This document shows positions 55,701-61,305 of a stretch of 64,000 nt of DNA, piece by piece. The stretch comes from Toxorhynchites rutilus septentrionalis. Taxonomy: Eukaryota > Arthropoda > Insecta > Diptera > Culicidae. The notes beneath the pieces were generated by a model. The model saw only the letters and a program-made list of their open reading frames with translations, did no database searches and was not told the origin of the DNA. Every line of letters starts with the position of its first letter. Position 1 is the stretch's first letter. The DNA lies in contig NC_073745.1 of assembly GCF_029784135.1 (NCBI RefSeq), positions 76,503,569-76,567,568 of the forward strand. Reading direction: 5' to 3'. A program made the position numbers and the translations under genes.

Positions 55701-57202
55701 TACACAATTCACAATGGATTCCTTTTTAATCAAGTTTCGTCAATGCTAACACACTTTATCGACATTTATAACAGAATACAACATAATAAAAGAATAATGA
55801 GTAACAACTCTCAGCCTGCATAACATAATTGGTTTTTTGTTTTTAATTTTCGAAACCCACTTTCAGGGCGAAAAACATGTCTGCGATGGCCTACTCGATG
55901 TACCAGTTCACCAAGGGCGAGGGCAGCCTCAGGACGACCCAGAACCTCTTCACCCAGGCCGAGTACTTCGCCGAGGAGGCGAACCGACTGTACAAGGTGG
56001 TCCGCCAGTTTTCCTACCAGGTGCCAGCCGGAGCCCCCAAGAAGGAACTGCTGGATCATCTCGACAAAGTGCCAACGTACGTGCAGACGCTACAGTTCAC
56101 GGTGAAGGACCCGACCGTGGGCAAGGCGGCTACCTTCGCCAAGGTCGACCACGTCATCCAGGAGACGAAGAATCTGATGAACGTGATATCGAAGGTGGTG
56201 TCAACCTGTTTCGACTGTGCGAACAAGGTAAGAAACGCTAGCCCCCCCTTTCTGCACCGGAATCTGCATTTGATTCTCCGGTCTGTGACAGCGGCGGAGC
56301 CAGCCAACAACAGAATTTCAGTTTCATTTACATAATCCAATTTTCGTTCATAAATGAATAGACGAGCGCGGGATTTTCACTGGCAGCAGCAATGCTGTGT
56401 CTTGTGTCTGTGGCTGAGTGATGTTCGATTTTTTGCTCCACACAAGTTTGGGAACATAATCAAATCACAATTCGCAAACGAACCGAACATCCCTCAACCC
56501 GTTCAATTCCGGGTGCGAGTGTGAAAATACTGCTCTCGGCGCGTTGGTTGATTTTATTTCCTGCTGTGATTTCCATTTTCATTTCGATTTTATATCAGTT
56601 CCACGATTGTCACATTTGTGTTTCGGATTAAGGTTGCACATCTCTCCTCTGTCCGCCCCACGGGTTCGGTGCGAATGAAGGGCATCTATGGGGAAGGGCA
56701 CAGTAAAGCTACTATCGATTTCACTCGTTATTTCTGCGCTCGTTTGACTTTTTTTCATAGTGTTCCCTTACATGAACATTGTGAGCGAAGATAAACGGGA
56801 ATTAAATTATTCTCGAGTTCCGTTCGAAGCGAACGGGATTCGTTAAGTCGATAATTAAATTTTCCCATCAACAGGCGGGAGTTTTTAACTACATAAAATT
56901 AATCAATTAGTACTGAATCATGACTGAAAGAGAGACAGGTTTTTTTTACTCATATTGCTTCATCAATTTGAAAAAGTTGTGACACTTGACTCACGCTCTA
57001 TTGAATCTCCGCCGAACAGATCTACGAGCTGACCGGGCTACCGTTCGACAACCGGCTGATAAATGTGCCCACCGTGGTCGCCCCCATCGAGTCGAATTCT
57101 ATCAGAAAGCCCTCCAAGGTAACGGCACAAAGCTCGACAGATAGATCATCTTCTGTTGCTCCTCGGGAGAGACGGAAACTTTTACTGTCCAAGTATCGCT
57201 AG
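22568..57202 (+). CDS. CTNNAL1: Alpha-catulin (CTNNAL1-like), partial gene; ten coding exons in window
   Basis: Alpha-catulin is a cytoplasmic relative of vinculin and alpha-catenin. Known members scaffold Rho exchange factors and, in worms, link dystrophin-type complexes to channels. The joined exons give segments characteristic of catulin rather than alpha-catenin: [54 protein letters not shown], and [18 protein letters not shown]. All splice phases agree across ten exons (about 740 residues). Human catulin is about 734 residues, so only the N-terminal part lies left of the window. Introns are 81, 22321, 66, 65, 56, 57, 83, 8805 and 792 bases. An insect-type charged insertion is encoded by exon 45646-45978. 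The exact 3' end is uncertain (see the last exon). Confidence 0.9.
22837..22942 (+). CDS. CTNNAL1: Alpha-catulin exon
   Basis: 106 bases, acceptor CAACAG, donor GTGAGT, leaving one base of the next codon. It encodes [18 protein letters not shown] and [17 protein letters not shown]. The next exon, 22.3 kb away, begins with the matching two bases so that the junction codon is glycine. Confidence 0.9.
22943..25431. other. Intron segment of mostly unique sequence
   Basis: The first 2.5 kb of the large intron have higher GC than the flanking repeats, no recognisable transposon and no convincing exon. Short open frames in several directions lack homology or splice context. This part could hold regulatory elements, but nothing in the sequence proves it. 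Confidence 0.5.
25576..25591. repeat. Palindrome GGGACA-N4-TGTCCC, piggyBac left end
   Basis: GGGACACCGATGTCCC, 16 bases inside the left TIR. It recurs at 25916-25931 and 27945-27960; it may be a transposase binding site (inference). Confidence 0.7.
25916..25931. repeat. Palindrome GGGACA-N4-TGTCCC, internal copy
   Basis: GGGACACGGATGTCCC, within the putative 5' intron/leader of the transposase gene. Confidence 0.7.
26034..27797 (+). CDS. piggyBac-type transposase, intact
   Basis: This enzyme cuts and pastes the element at TTAA-like sites. From the ATG at 26034 ([14 protein letters not shown]) the protein has 587 residues, close to the 594 of the classic piggyBac enzyme. The frame is also open back to an ATG at 25914. 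However, a consensus donor (CTG|GTAAGT at 25838) and acceptor (TTGTTGCAG|AA at 26030) suggest a spliced 5' leader, favouring 26034. It has an acidic N-terminus, then the DDE_Tnp_1_7 core with aspartates in [11 protein letters not shown] (residue 256), IYIDNFFNS (334) and GGVDLMDQ (443). The C-terminal cysteine-rich domain is CVHCAKY...CILCKVHLC...C. No stop or frameshift is present, so it may be active. Its neighbours are only repeats in the catulin intron, same strand as the host gene. Confidence 0.93.
   Translation: MFRKGRGVFELRENEIHQILMGDNSDEEDDLVLDEEDQRLLTQDDDQGVFDVEIEGTTALQRQESPEPSTSRQEIVTEAHSNLQPVFNWNPRTYHPNVFPDVEYEFGKVKICQEVEADTLTPFDIFRLVTNFDILVERIVSESVQYAHQNGREFTIKIDEMKAFLGVNLVMGYHILPSLRDYWSTEPDMAVPFISNVMPRTRFEEIRRNLHFCNNDDVRDINSPNYDRAYKIRPVMDHLNTSFQNALNNTKKQSIDEHMIKFKGHNVMKQYIKNKPVRWGFKLWCRCDAETGYLFEFDLYTGKRTSGTEYGLGESVVLKLTTKLDGLGCEIYIDNFFNSPLLQYRLIDQNIKACGTVRINRKHLPKTAPVDKKMKRGDIYTTSFQGISYVKWMDNKAVHFLTNFLSPVETDTVKRRQAGSADKIDVRCPKIVSHYNKNMGGVDLMDQLKVCYEIDRRSKIKYYLRLFFDLLDISINNAHTVYTKLHEQKKIEGSLLSTLQFRQVVARSLINGFTNRQRGLPTARSSVVRKAVKRQLPSHPMEKSNARKRCVHCAKYKKENRTNNTCILCKVHLCYTNNRNCFAEYHK
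27945..27960. repeat. Palindrome GGGACA-N4-TGTCCC, piggyBac right end
   Basis: GGGACATATTTGTCCC, about 130 bases from the right terminus and 150 bases after the transposase stop. Confidence 0.7.
28351..29029. other. Intron sequence, no feature seen
   Basis: AT-rich, small open frames only, no terminal repeats recognised. Confidence 0.5.
29030..29185 (-). mobile_element. Diverged tRNA-related SINE
   Basis: On the minus strand an A-box-like TGGCCCAGTGG (29165-29175) is followed, about 35 bases on, by GAGTTCAATTCTCG, a degenerate B-box (29119-29132). A body containing AAAGTCACTATAATAGAG comes next. The cloverleaf is not complete enough for a real tRNA gene. No clear target duplication was found. 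Confidence 0.5.
29186..31232. other. Intron sequence, no supported feature
   Basis: Strongly AT-rich; no ORF with homology. The 30530-31000 part has an AATAAA-rich, LTR-like texture on the minus strand, but no paired LTR or duplication was found. Confidence 0.4.
31233..31649 (+). pseudogene. Restriction-like endonuclease C-terminal segment
   Basis: The frame opens before any ATG at [18 protein letters not shown], then [20 protein letters not shown] and [16 protein letters not shown]. The PD...D pattern ([12 protein letters not shown]) fits a restriction-like nuclease fold known from the C-terminus of site-specific non-LTR elements. It continues through [15 protein letters not shown] and [10 protein letters not shown] to a natural stop at 31649 after IVRQFLGQN. 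It is a 139-codon remnant; the RT part is gone. Confidence 0.7.
31233..31760 (+). mobile_element. 3' fragment of a non-LTR element with restriction-like endonuclease
   Basis: A 5'-truncated remnant containing only the C-terminal endonuclease-like segment and a 3' untranslated part, followed by a long A-rich tail. A related, inverted fragment is at 58490-58690. The style is that of R2/R4/Dong-type elements, where the endonuclease lies after the RT; the clade is uncertain. Confidence 0.6.
31761..32230. repeat. A-rich degenerate repeat (AAAATCTAAAA type), left part
   Basis: Over 450 bases are built from phrases such as AAAAATCTAAAATTC and GAAATCCAAAAA. The same texture resumes at 34666-34760, directly after the TIR element. 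The simplest reading is one decayed A-rich tail of the upstream non-LTR fragment, split by the TIR element. Confidence 0.55.
32376..32391 (-). other. Histone 3' stem-loop, consensus match
   Basis: Minus strand GGTTCTTTTCAGAACC: a perfect 6-base stem with a TTTC loop, matching the replication-dependent histone mRNA 3' end signal. It lies 3' of the copy E H2A relic in the correct orientation. Confidence 0.8.
32631..32863 (-). pseudogene. Degenerate histone H2A gene, copy E (best preserved N-terminal half)
   Basis: From about 32863 on the minus strand one frame reads [20 protein letters not shown], then QFPVGRIH, a stop, LLGKGN, a stop, [18 protein letters not shown]. This is canonical H2A ([43 protein letters not shown]) with point changes, so it is not the H2A.V variant. 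After a frameshift the ELA..A..D...TRI part can be traced to 32631. Two in-frame stops and the frameshift make it a pseudogene. The C-terminal part beyond is too degraded to place. A histone stem-loop lies downstream at 32376-32391. Confidence 0.88.
33099..33114 (+). other. Histone 3' stem-loop on the opposite strand
   Basis: GGTCCTTTTCAGGATC on the plus strand: stem with one G/T-type weakness, loop TTTC. No histone coding sequence is left immediately upstream; it may mark the end of a second, divergent histone gene (H2A and H2B are often divergent in insect clusters), mostly deleted. Confidence 0.65.
33687..33702 (-). other. Histone 3' stem-loop, copy B
   Basis: Minus strand GGCGCTTTTCAGGGCC, with the canonical TTTTCA loop and one stem mismatch. 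The equivalent in copy A is mutated in the loop. Confidence 0.7.
33760..34145 (-). pseudogene. Degenerate histone H2A gene, copy B
   Basis: The ATG at 34145-34143 begins [20 protein letters not shown]. About 25 bases (the VGRIHRLL part) present in copies A and E are deleted after codon 24. The APVHLAGVI and [15 protein letters not shown] parts follow in shifted frames down to 33938. A C-terminal trace reaches about 33760. It shares the GHGK change and several stops with copy A, so A and B derive from one already degenerate ancestor. Confidence 0.8.
34666..34760. repeat. A-rich degenerate repeat, right part
   Basis: AAAATCTAAAATGCAACAAA and similar phrases resume the sequence interrupted at 32230. 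Confidence 0.5.
34761..36222. other. Intron sequence, no supported feature
   Basis: No coding or terminal-repeat signal was recognised. Confidence 0.5.
36223..36861. mobile_element. MITE with TACCGTTCTGAATCACATTT TIR, copy 2
   Basis: The left end TACCGTTCTGAATCACATTT and the inverted right end (ATATGATTCAGAATGGTA) match the copy at 6925-7593, and the interiors align over most of their length. Repeated TTTCGGACA phrases occur in both. No ORF. Confidence 0.7.
36862..38367. other. Intron sequence, no supported feature
   Basis: AT-rich, no convincing frames; only short open stretches. Confidence 0.5.
38368..39045. repeat. Fold-back repeat with about 270-bp arms
   Basis: The left arm (38368-38640) reappears inverted in the right arm (38775-39045). 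Examples are TATGTTAGCAGTCATT versus AATGATTGCTAACATA, and GGAGATTG versus CAATCTCC, with the AACACGACAAACATATT phrase in both. The arms are diverged, with a spacer of about 130 bases, so the element is old. Confidence 0.7.
39090..40040 (+). repeat. Direct duplication of about 280 bp, first copy carrying an insertion
   Basis: A segment starting at a TGTAAATTTACTGAACTT phrase (39114) recurs at 39770 (TGTAAATTTACTAAACTT). It continues through TATCGATAC, TTTATAAT and CATTTACAAAAAAAGTG in the same order. The first copy contains an additional 264 bases (39238-39501). Confidence 0.65.
39242..39501. mobile_element. TTAA-flanked MITE
   Basis: The termini CACGTTAAGTCCCG and the inverted CTGGGCTTAACGTG form TIRs. 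TTAA lies on both sides (39238-39241 and 39502-39505). The related unit at 39770-40040 lacks it and serves as a near-empty site. The TTAA target suggests mobilisation by a piggyBac-type enzyme (inference). 260 bases, no ORF. Confidence 0.75.
40098..41432. mobile_element. TIR element (TTGACGTAGAACTACG), copy F
   Basis: The ends are perfect 16-base inverted repeats, TTGACGTAGAACTACG and CGTAGTTCTACGTCAA. They are the same type as the H2A-bearing elements. The interior shares a block (about 40885-41060) with the extra block of copy A (about 720-930), including CTTGAGAAAGGCA and TCCCTCGCC. A short CTT repeat (about 41100-41118) occurs. No protein is encoded, and no H2A part was recognised here. 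Confidence 0.65.
41796..42790. mobile_element. Partial fold-back element related to 49263-50717
   Basis: It begins with CAGCCATTCCATGCCAACCC, the terminus of the fold-back element at 49263. It contains the same internal phrases: GGACCGATTTGGATATCAAA, GTCTCGGGACCAAGGG, and in inverted form TCATCTGAATCGGTCCAGTA. The right terminus is missing, so it is truncated or rearranged. Confidence 0.6.
42791..43187. other. Intron sequence, no supported feature
   Basis: AT-rich; a few phrases (TTCGGAATTTGA) recall the 39-kb duplication. No gene seen. Confidence 0.45.
43190..44487 (-). mobile_element. ITmD37E transposon copy 2, structurally intact
   Basis: Both termini are AAGGGTGTGTCACATCAAAT in inverted orientation, with TA at 43188-43189 and 44488-44489. 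Length 1298 bases. The transposase frame is open. Of the three copies in the window, it is the only one with both ends and the frame undamaged. Confidence 0.95.
43319..44335 (-). CDS. ITmD37E transposase, intact
   Basis: The protein has 338 residues. It would bind the terminal repeats and carry out cut-and-paste transposition into TA. The N-terminal helix-turn-helix pair runs through [19 protein letters not shown] and [16 protein letters not shown] (residues about 25-100). The catalytic residues are D148 (VMDDETYVK), D241 ([11 protein letters not shown]) and E279 (LRPIEKYW). Exactly 37 residues lie between D241 and E279, the hallmark of the mosquito ITmD37E family. The start follows the left terminal repeat by about 150 bases. 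The gene is antisense to catulin, deep in an intron. No defect is visible, so activity is possible but untested. Confidence 0.95.
   Translation of the reverse strand: MSTKEKERRELILRTHFENPELSNRDIGKMLGIVQSTVSRVLKRYFENLTIDRKVKSGKNGCSVSEKDHKRVVKQFRHDPRSSVRDVANKLNLSSSFVQRTKQREGLRTYKVQKAPNRDERKNMVGKTRARKLYTEMLTKPHCLVMDDETYVKADFRQLPDLLFFSAEDKFSVPEEIRKQKLSKFAKKYMVWQAICFCGKRSAPFMMTGTVNGQVYLEECLQKRLLPLLKQHEGPTIFWPDLASCHYSKDVLEWYEANGVTFVPKEMNPPNAPELRPIEKYWAIMKQALRKNPKVVKSEADFKRKWISVQKKLQPDVVQNLMDGVKRKVRAYGLGLEV
44490..45263. other. Intron end before catulin exon 3 of the window
   Basis: No repeat recognised after the transposon. The acceptor is TTCCTCACCACAG at 45263. Confidence 0.6.
45264..45367 (+). 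CDS. CTNNAL1: Alpha-catulin exon
   Basis: 104 bases, acceptor CACCACAG, donor AAG|GTTGGA. It encodes [20 protein letters not shown] and [14 protein letters not shown], matching human catulin [19 protein letters not shown] and CTMMLLTASK. It ends on a codon boundary. The following 66-base intron is in frame and stop-free (see findings). Confidence 0.9.
45434..45580 (+). CDS. CTNNAL1: Alpha-catulin exon
   Basis: 147 bases. It encodes [20 protein letters not shown] then [18 protein letters not shown], matching catulin TCLRHPNCESAHKNKEGVF.RMK. I place the donor at CAG|GTGATT (45581), since reading on reaches a stop at 45622 and this donor leaves the phase needed by the next exon. Confidence 0.8.
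45646..45978 (+). CDS. CTNNAL1: Alpha-catulin exon encoding a charged linker
   Basis: 333 bases, acceptor CGTTCAG, donor GAT|GTAAGT, both at codon boundaries. It encodes [20 protein letters not shown] followed by a low-complexity hydrophilic stretch with S, P, R, E and D. The middle part ([19 protein letters not shown]) has no counterpart in the human protein as I know it. It is probably a disordered insertion between helical bundles. A phase-0 exon of whole codons like this could be skipped without breaking the frame. Confidence 0.8.
46035..46466 (+). CDS. CTNNAL1: Alpha-catulin exon
   Basis: 432 bases, acceptor CTCAACAG, donor GAG|GTAACA. It encodes [36 protein letters not shown], then amphipathic helices ([20 protein letters not shown]) and [20 protein letters not shown]. 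The FTDSAYTSH(D/E)HRE block is the clearest catulin signature in the window. Pure phase 0 on both sides. Confidence 0.93.
46524..46811 (+). CDS. CTNNAL1: Alpha-catulin exon
   Basis: 288 bases, acceptor ATGCCCAG, donor GGG|GTAAAC, phase 0. It encodes [38 protein letters not shown] and [20 protein letters not shown], matching human catulin [22 protein letters not shown]. Confidence 0.92.
46895..47061 (+). CDS. CTNNAL1: Alpha-catulin exon
   Basis: 167 bases, acceptor CCTCACAG, donor AG|GTGAGC, phase 2. It encodes [20 protein letters not shown] and [20 protein letters not shown], an acidic region like the C-terminal part of vinculin-family proteins. The junction codon with the exon 8.8 kb away is AG+G (arginine). 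Confidence 0.9.
47062..47893. other. Intron sequence, no supported feature
   Basis: Start of the 8.8-kb intron; AT-rich, no recognised repeat before the Helitron-like element. Confidence 0.5.
47894..49074 (-). mobile_element. Non-autonomous Helitron-like element with internal tandem repeats
   Basis: Read on the minus strand, the element starts TCTATATATATATAAATGG preceded by A and ends GCCGGGTCAGCTAG followed by T. This gives the A|TC...CTAG|T insertion pattern of Helitrons. There are no terminal inverted repeats and no duplication. Inside, about five diverged units of about 142-174 bases repeat an ATTCTCGAGTAATGCAGAAA phrase (plus strand 48412, 48586, 48730, 48872), and a (GACA)n tract lies near the 5' end. 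No Rep/helicase is encoded. Confidence 0.75.
49263..50717. mobile_element. 1.45-kb fold-back element with long inverted arms
   Basis: The left terminus CAGCCATTCCATGCCAAACC is inverted at the right (GGTATGGCATGGAATGGCTG). The arms can be matched for over 500 bases: AAAAGTGGTAGTTTTG versus CAAAACTACCACTTTT, and GACCGGTTCAGATGATCGAC versus inverted forms. Additional internal copies of the AGACCGATTCAGATGATCGAC phrase suggest a nested or duplicated interior. No ORF. Confidence 0.75.
50769..52045 (-). mobile_element. ITmD37E transposon copy 3
   Basis: The termini AAGGGTGTGTCACATCAAAT and its inverse are flanked by TA at 50767-50768 and 52046-52047. It is 1277 bases, 21 shorter than copy 2 because of an internal deletion near 50970. 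Confidence 0.95.
50911..51893 (-). pseudogene. ITmD37E transposase with premature stop
   Basis: The frame begins [20 protein letters not shown] and keeps the helix-turn-helix segments and all three catalytic residues ([28 protein letters not shown]). After WAIMK a TAG (51033-51035) stands where copies 1 and 2 have CAG, cutting the last 48 or so residues. Downstream, a 21-base deletion flanked by CAG removes seven more codons. The protein would keep its catalytic core but lose its C-terminus; probably inactive. Confidence 0.9.
52048..53028. other. Intron sequence, no supported feature
   Basis: No coding or repeat structure recognised. Confidence 0.5.
53029..54008. mobile_element. TIR element with internal tandem repeats (copy D)
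   Basis: Sister of the element at 4663-5715: the left part (GTGGGACTACCTAAGCTTAG), a tandem array (about 53280-53720) and the right end (AAATCGGGCCAATCAAAACG to GACGTAGTCCCACGTCAA) align in order. The outermost left bases are degenerate. No ORF. Confidence 0.6.
54280..55465 (+). mobile_element. Cluster of Helitron-like 5' ends with one 3' end
   Basis: Four A|TC starts with the same leader (TCTATATAAATAAAAATG and variants) lie at 54343, 54487, 54789 and 55075. Each is followed by TGTTGGTAAGCG-like and AACCCGARGAAGG sequence. Only one 3' end is present (GTCGAGTCAGCTAG at 55465, followed by T). The first two starts lie in a direct 144-base tandem repeat. No Rep/helicase frame is seen. Confidence 0.65.
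55867..56227 (+). CDS. CTNNAL1: Alpha-catulin exon
   Basis: 361 bases, acceptor CTTTCAG, donor AAG|GTAAGA. After completing the arginine codon it encodes [40 protein letters not shown] and [20 protein letters not shown], matching the helical tail domain of catulin/vinculin-type proteins. It is much richer in GC and third-position G/C than the surrounding repeats. Ends at a codon boundary after FDCANK. Confidence 0.93.
56228..57019. other. Intron between the last two catulin exons
   Basis: 792 bases of unique sequence without recognised repeats; acceptor GCCGAACAG at 57019. Confidence 0.65.
57020..57202 (+). CDS. CTNNAL1: Alpha-catulin last visible exon, terminal or alternatively spliced
   Basis: The exon encodes [20 protein letters not shown] and [13 protein letters not shown]. 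At 57118 there is a possible donor (AAG|GTAACG) on a codon boundary. If it is not used, the frame reads 27 more residues (basic, ending KLLLSKYR) to TAG at 57200-57202. Two AATAAA signals follow at 57368 and 57414, so I favour this as the terminal exon. No further catulin exon was recognised to the right. Confidence 0.7.
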   Translation: MYELTGLPFDNRLINVPTVVAPIESNSIRKPSKVTAQSSTDRSSSVAPRERRKLLLSKYR

Positions 57203-57367
57203 ATAAACAGTCGAACTACTTGTTCAACGAAAAGTAAACACCACCCACCAACCAACCCACCTCGATCACCGCCATCAAATACCAACCAGAGTCGTGTGTG
57301 TAGTCGTACGTTCGATGTGTCACTCAACTTTGGAATCGCTCATCTGCTGCAAAAACGCACCATTCTG

Positions 57368-57419
57368 AATAAATTTCTACTGCTCTCGATTACATCAGAC
57401 AAGAAGGATCTTCAATAAA
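57368..57419 (+). terminator. Poly(A) signals of catulin (putative)
   Basis: AATAAA at 57368-57373 and at 57414-57419, the second followed by an A-run and a TG-rich stretch (TTTGTTTGGAAG). They are 166-217 bases after the proposed stop. Assignment is an inference. Confidence 0.5.
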
Positions 57420-57439
57420 AAAAAACAATAACTGACAGC

Positions 57440-58480
57440 AAAATTGAAGTTTGTTTGGAAGTAATTCTATACTCTTTTTTGGATCTTTTCTATTCTTCCA
57501 TCCCACCGAGTGCTTTAACACAAACACACAACCACAATAAAGTGAGTTTGCTTCGTCCCACCGAGATAACCTGTAGATTTCCACCAGAGTGTTCGATCTC
57601 CAGCCGCCCCCGCCCACGTGTGAATGCTAGTAGTCACCTGTTCTGAGTCACACATACAGCGCCTTCACACGGTGCCACGTCATTAAAATTTTAAACCTTC
57701 ATTGACTGAAAAATCTCGCCCGAAAACTTTCCTCAATTGTGTCACTTTCAGTTGTGTGAGAAAATCCACCATCAGTGTGCCCCGTTTAATCGTAGAGTTT
57801 ACCATATTCATTTATCAGCGTCGGTCTTTGGGGTTGATTTTTCCAAATGAGCAGTTATTACTGTTGGCGGAATGTTTACGATGTTTCGCATTGTGTTTTG
57901 AAAAGCTCCATGCAACGAGCAACTGTTAGGTCATTCATATGGTGATAAGAGGTAACGTCCTTTCCGATCGATTATGTGTGGAATTGTTCAACAATGAATT
58001 CTGAAGTAGGGCAATTGTGAGAAATTATGGAAGACTCCGAATAGTGTTTAGAACAGACGAATATGAAATAAACAGAATTAAATTACACTCGACAAAAAAT
58101 TAGATGAGTACATCAAAAAATTATAGAAGCAAGATCGAAATTTAGGTGGCAGTGGCGATATCGTAATCAATGAAGTTTTACCGAGGTGCGATTATTGGTA
58201 GTTGAAATCTGAAAAAAAATGAAAACTATTGCTTTGACAAAAATGGATTTATTTAAATTTTTTAGACCGTTTTCAGAATAGCATTATAAAGTTTTTTCGA
58301 AGAAGTTTTAGAAAATCTGTACAAATCAGCAAATTTGGATCAAAATGTACTGGGAGTAAAACGAGCAATAATACTTGTGGAATGAACGGTTCGTGCTTTT
58401 TTTTATGTGAAAATGTTCATACATGGGTAAATGAGTGTATATTTTTTTTCTTTTTAAGCAGAGTTTTGACTCTGCCTGGG
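57440..58480. other. Downstream flank, no supported gene
   Basis: Short frames only; no domain or splice pattern recognised. Confidence 0.5.
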
Positions 58481-58489
58481 ACCACCCTT

Positions 58490-58690
58490 TTGCTACCGTG
58501 GATTTTTTTTCCTCCAGATTTTGGTTGACATCGATGATGGTGACTTGTCGGTTGCTCTTATCGTCAACCATCATATCTAGACGGTTGTGGGGGATTTAAA
58601 AGTCGGTAAGAGCAATTCGATCCCAGTACTGCTTGAAACGGTCATTCAACGTGTTCCTGTCAAACATATCGCCTGCAGTATTTTGTTGAA
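58490..58690 (-). pseudogene. Fragment of the restriction-like endonuclease LINE family
   Basis: On the minus strand LNDRFKQYWDRIALTDF, a stop, then HNRLDMMVDDKSNRQVTIID aligns with the fragment at 31255-31390 ([20 protein letters not shown]). It is shorter and carries a stop and a deletion after the IID motif. Confidence 0.65.
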
Positions 58691-58954
58691 AAAATCATGT
58701 CCTGGATGGTTTTTTTTTTTAAACTGCTAGGTTTGTAGGTTTTATAGTATTAAAGCTATTTTTTCTAAAAAAAGATCAAAAACCTGATTTTTTTTTAATT
58801 TTCTGACTTGAAAACTATAAGACCTACAAAAATTTGGTCGACGAATTTAAGGTTGGAAATTGTTTGAGTTTTCTTTAGAAAATGTCGAACTTTTTTTTGC
58901 ATTTTCATTGAAAAATTAAATGATACTAAAATTCATTTTTCTCAAACAAATATA

Positions 58955-59825
58955 AGGTACACCGTGGCAAACTGAAACGGTTTTTTCGAAATTCAACTTG
59001 AAAGTTATCCTAATCACAATCACTAAATTGAAATCTATTTGCAGCATATACAAGGTATAACAGATGAGTCTCGATAAAAAATAGAGATTCACACTGGATG
59101 TTAAAAAAAAATTATATTTAAAATGTTAAGTTCTCATATGCAATGTTTCAACTTGTCCCGTAGAGTAGTCTGATACACTCAAAGTGGGCACTACATGCTC
59201 AAAACTAATATACGAAACGATAATATCAAGAATACTATTTTGGACCCTTGCATGCCACTCAAAATGATCACTAATGAGGCTTATAGGATCATTCCAATAT
59301 TTATATTACGTAACGCACTCAGGAAGGGAGGAGGGGATGCCTTGTGGAAACTTGTTGAGAAATAAATCCAACTAAATCTTAACAATTTTATGCAAAAGAG
59401 CATTTGTTGCATGTTATGTGAGAAAGAGGGAGTCTAAAACAGGAAACAAATAGCGTTACGTAATACTTGAACGACCCCTAGTCGCAAAATTAACCAATTT
59501 GACTGTGTATTCATAAATTACGTAGAAAAGGAACGAAATATGGATAATTCTAATTTTTTTGTATTCGTTATCATTCATGCATACAGCAATCACCAACAAA
59601 CAACGTCCGGTACCTGTAACGCGCAAAAATGTTTGTTTTGATTTCAAGAACGAGCAAATGTACAAAGGGGTTGATTGCGTTATGGCATTCCAATGTTCTG
59701 GTAATGACTGTCATGAGGTGGGTTGAAAAGTAATGTTCACTGAATAAATATATCACGTCAACCCTAGTAAAACTTATGACTTCCGTTTTAACTTACCCCA
59801 AATTTCAACTTACCCCGGTGTACCT
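58955..59825. mobile_element. MITE with AGGTACACCG TIRs and TA target
   Basis: The ends AGGTACACCGTGGCAAACTG and the inverse CAACTTACCCCGGTGTACCT are flanked by TA at 58953-58954 and 59826-59827. 871 bases, no coding frame. A single related end is at 5998-6060. TA target fits Tc1/mariner-type mobilisation (inference). Confidence 0.7.
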
Positions 59826-59827
59826 TA

Positions 59828-60459
59828 TTTTTTTTACATTCTGCAAAAACTATATGGATAGCCCATACAATTACCAACCAGTCATCCATACATCGGATGA
59901 AGGGCACTGAAAAAAGGAAAGAGTTTTTTTTCTCACAATAACTTTTTCACGTTTTCTTTGAAAAATTGCTACTAATGTTTTCCTCGTAACATTTTTGTTT
60001 ATAAATTATTACGATTGAAATGTATTGCAAACTTTTTTCCATTTAGGAAAATCTCAAGAACATGTCAAACGCGAGAATTTACACACAAAAATATTCGAGT
60101 AAAACAGTATTTTTTTTCAGGAGACTTGTTTGAGAAACCCCATAAATTCAATTCATTCATTCGCACTTGCGAAAATAAAAGCCAAAAAACTGTTTTTCTC
60201 AAAGTTTTGACCTGATCCTCTTGTTTGCTGCTATCAAGTTCGGTTATTACACCCAAAACATATTATGTGAAAACACTTTTTCATCAATATGACAGTTTAA
60301 GCTCAAAATATAACGTTTTAAAGTTGGTAGACTTAGGGGGTTTCTCAAACAAATGAGAAATCAGTGGTTTATTTATCGGTTTGAAGTGATTCAATTCAGT
60401 TATATGAACCCCTTTAATGTTCATAATGTTCATACCAAGTAATAATGGGGATGTTTATA
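59828..60459. other. Non-coding, no supported feature
   Basis: AT-rich, no recognised repeat ends. Confidence 0.45.
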
Positions 60460-61016
60460 AGTTATGCTCTGCATTGAAAGAGAAACACTGCATAACACTG
60501 CATAACATGGAACAAAAAAATTCTGCATAACTCAAGAACTAATCAAGTGAATGAAGTCAAATTTGTCATGAGGAGGATAGAGGGGGTGGAAAATGTTTTT
60601 AAGGTGATTCGACACTTCTCCCCCCTCTTTAAGGGGGGCTGCCATTTAAAAGAAACACAAATTTCTGCATAACTCAAGAACTAAGCAAGCAAACTGAACC
60701 AAATTTGACATGTAGAGATGTTAGGAGGCAAGATTTAAGATGTCAACATTTTATTATATTTTCTGTATTCCATGAAAGGGAGCAACATGTTATTTGCAAG
60801 TGACTGAAAAATCTTGAACGAGAATTGTGTCTGAAAATAATTTGATATTACAATGACGAGTTTTGATAGAAGCACTAAGGAATTTACAGTAAAAGAAAAT
60901 TGTAAAGGGGTAATTAGAAGATCCATGACCGTTCGCTTAGCAATAAATCGTGAATGTTTGAAGATACTGACAACAAAATCCATTTTGGGCTGAACAAAAC
61001 TTGCCGGGTCAGCTAG
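60460..61016 (+). mobile_element. Helitron-like 3' fragment
   Basis: It ends ACTTGCCGGGTCAGCTAG followed by T at 61017, the same 3' end as the elements at 47894-49074 and 54280-55465. Upstream it shares CTGCATAACTCAAGAACTAA repeats. The 5' end was not found. Confidence 0.55.
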
Positions 61017-61305
61017 TATCATATATTCTAAGATACGAGAAAAAAATCTTCGTACAGAACAATGCTCTAAATATACCGACAAAATTTAGACATATAAAAA
61101 ACAAAATTTGAATAAATATAGGGTTGGGGAAAAAGAAATGTCGTATTTATGATTGAAATTTGACGCTTTATTCAACATACTTAAAATTATCCAATTTAAG
61201 TCAAATATGCGCCGTTTTATTCGCAAACTTGTTGCTATTTAGAAGGCAACTTCATTATCTCCCCCTTATAAAACCCCCCTCCTTATTTGCTAAAAACTCA
61301 GACCG

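Noticed and set aside
55811..56340. Minus-strand open frames opposite the catulin exon
   Set aside because: Long antisense frames are expected from the GC-rich codon use of this exon; no homology.
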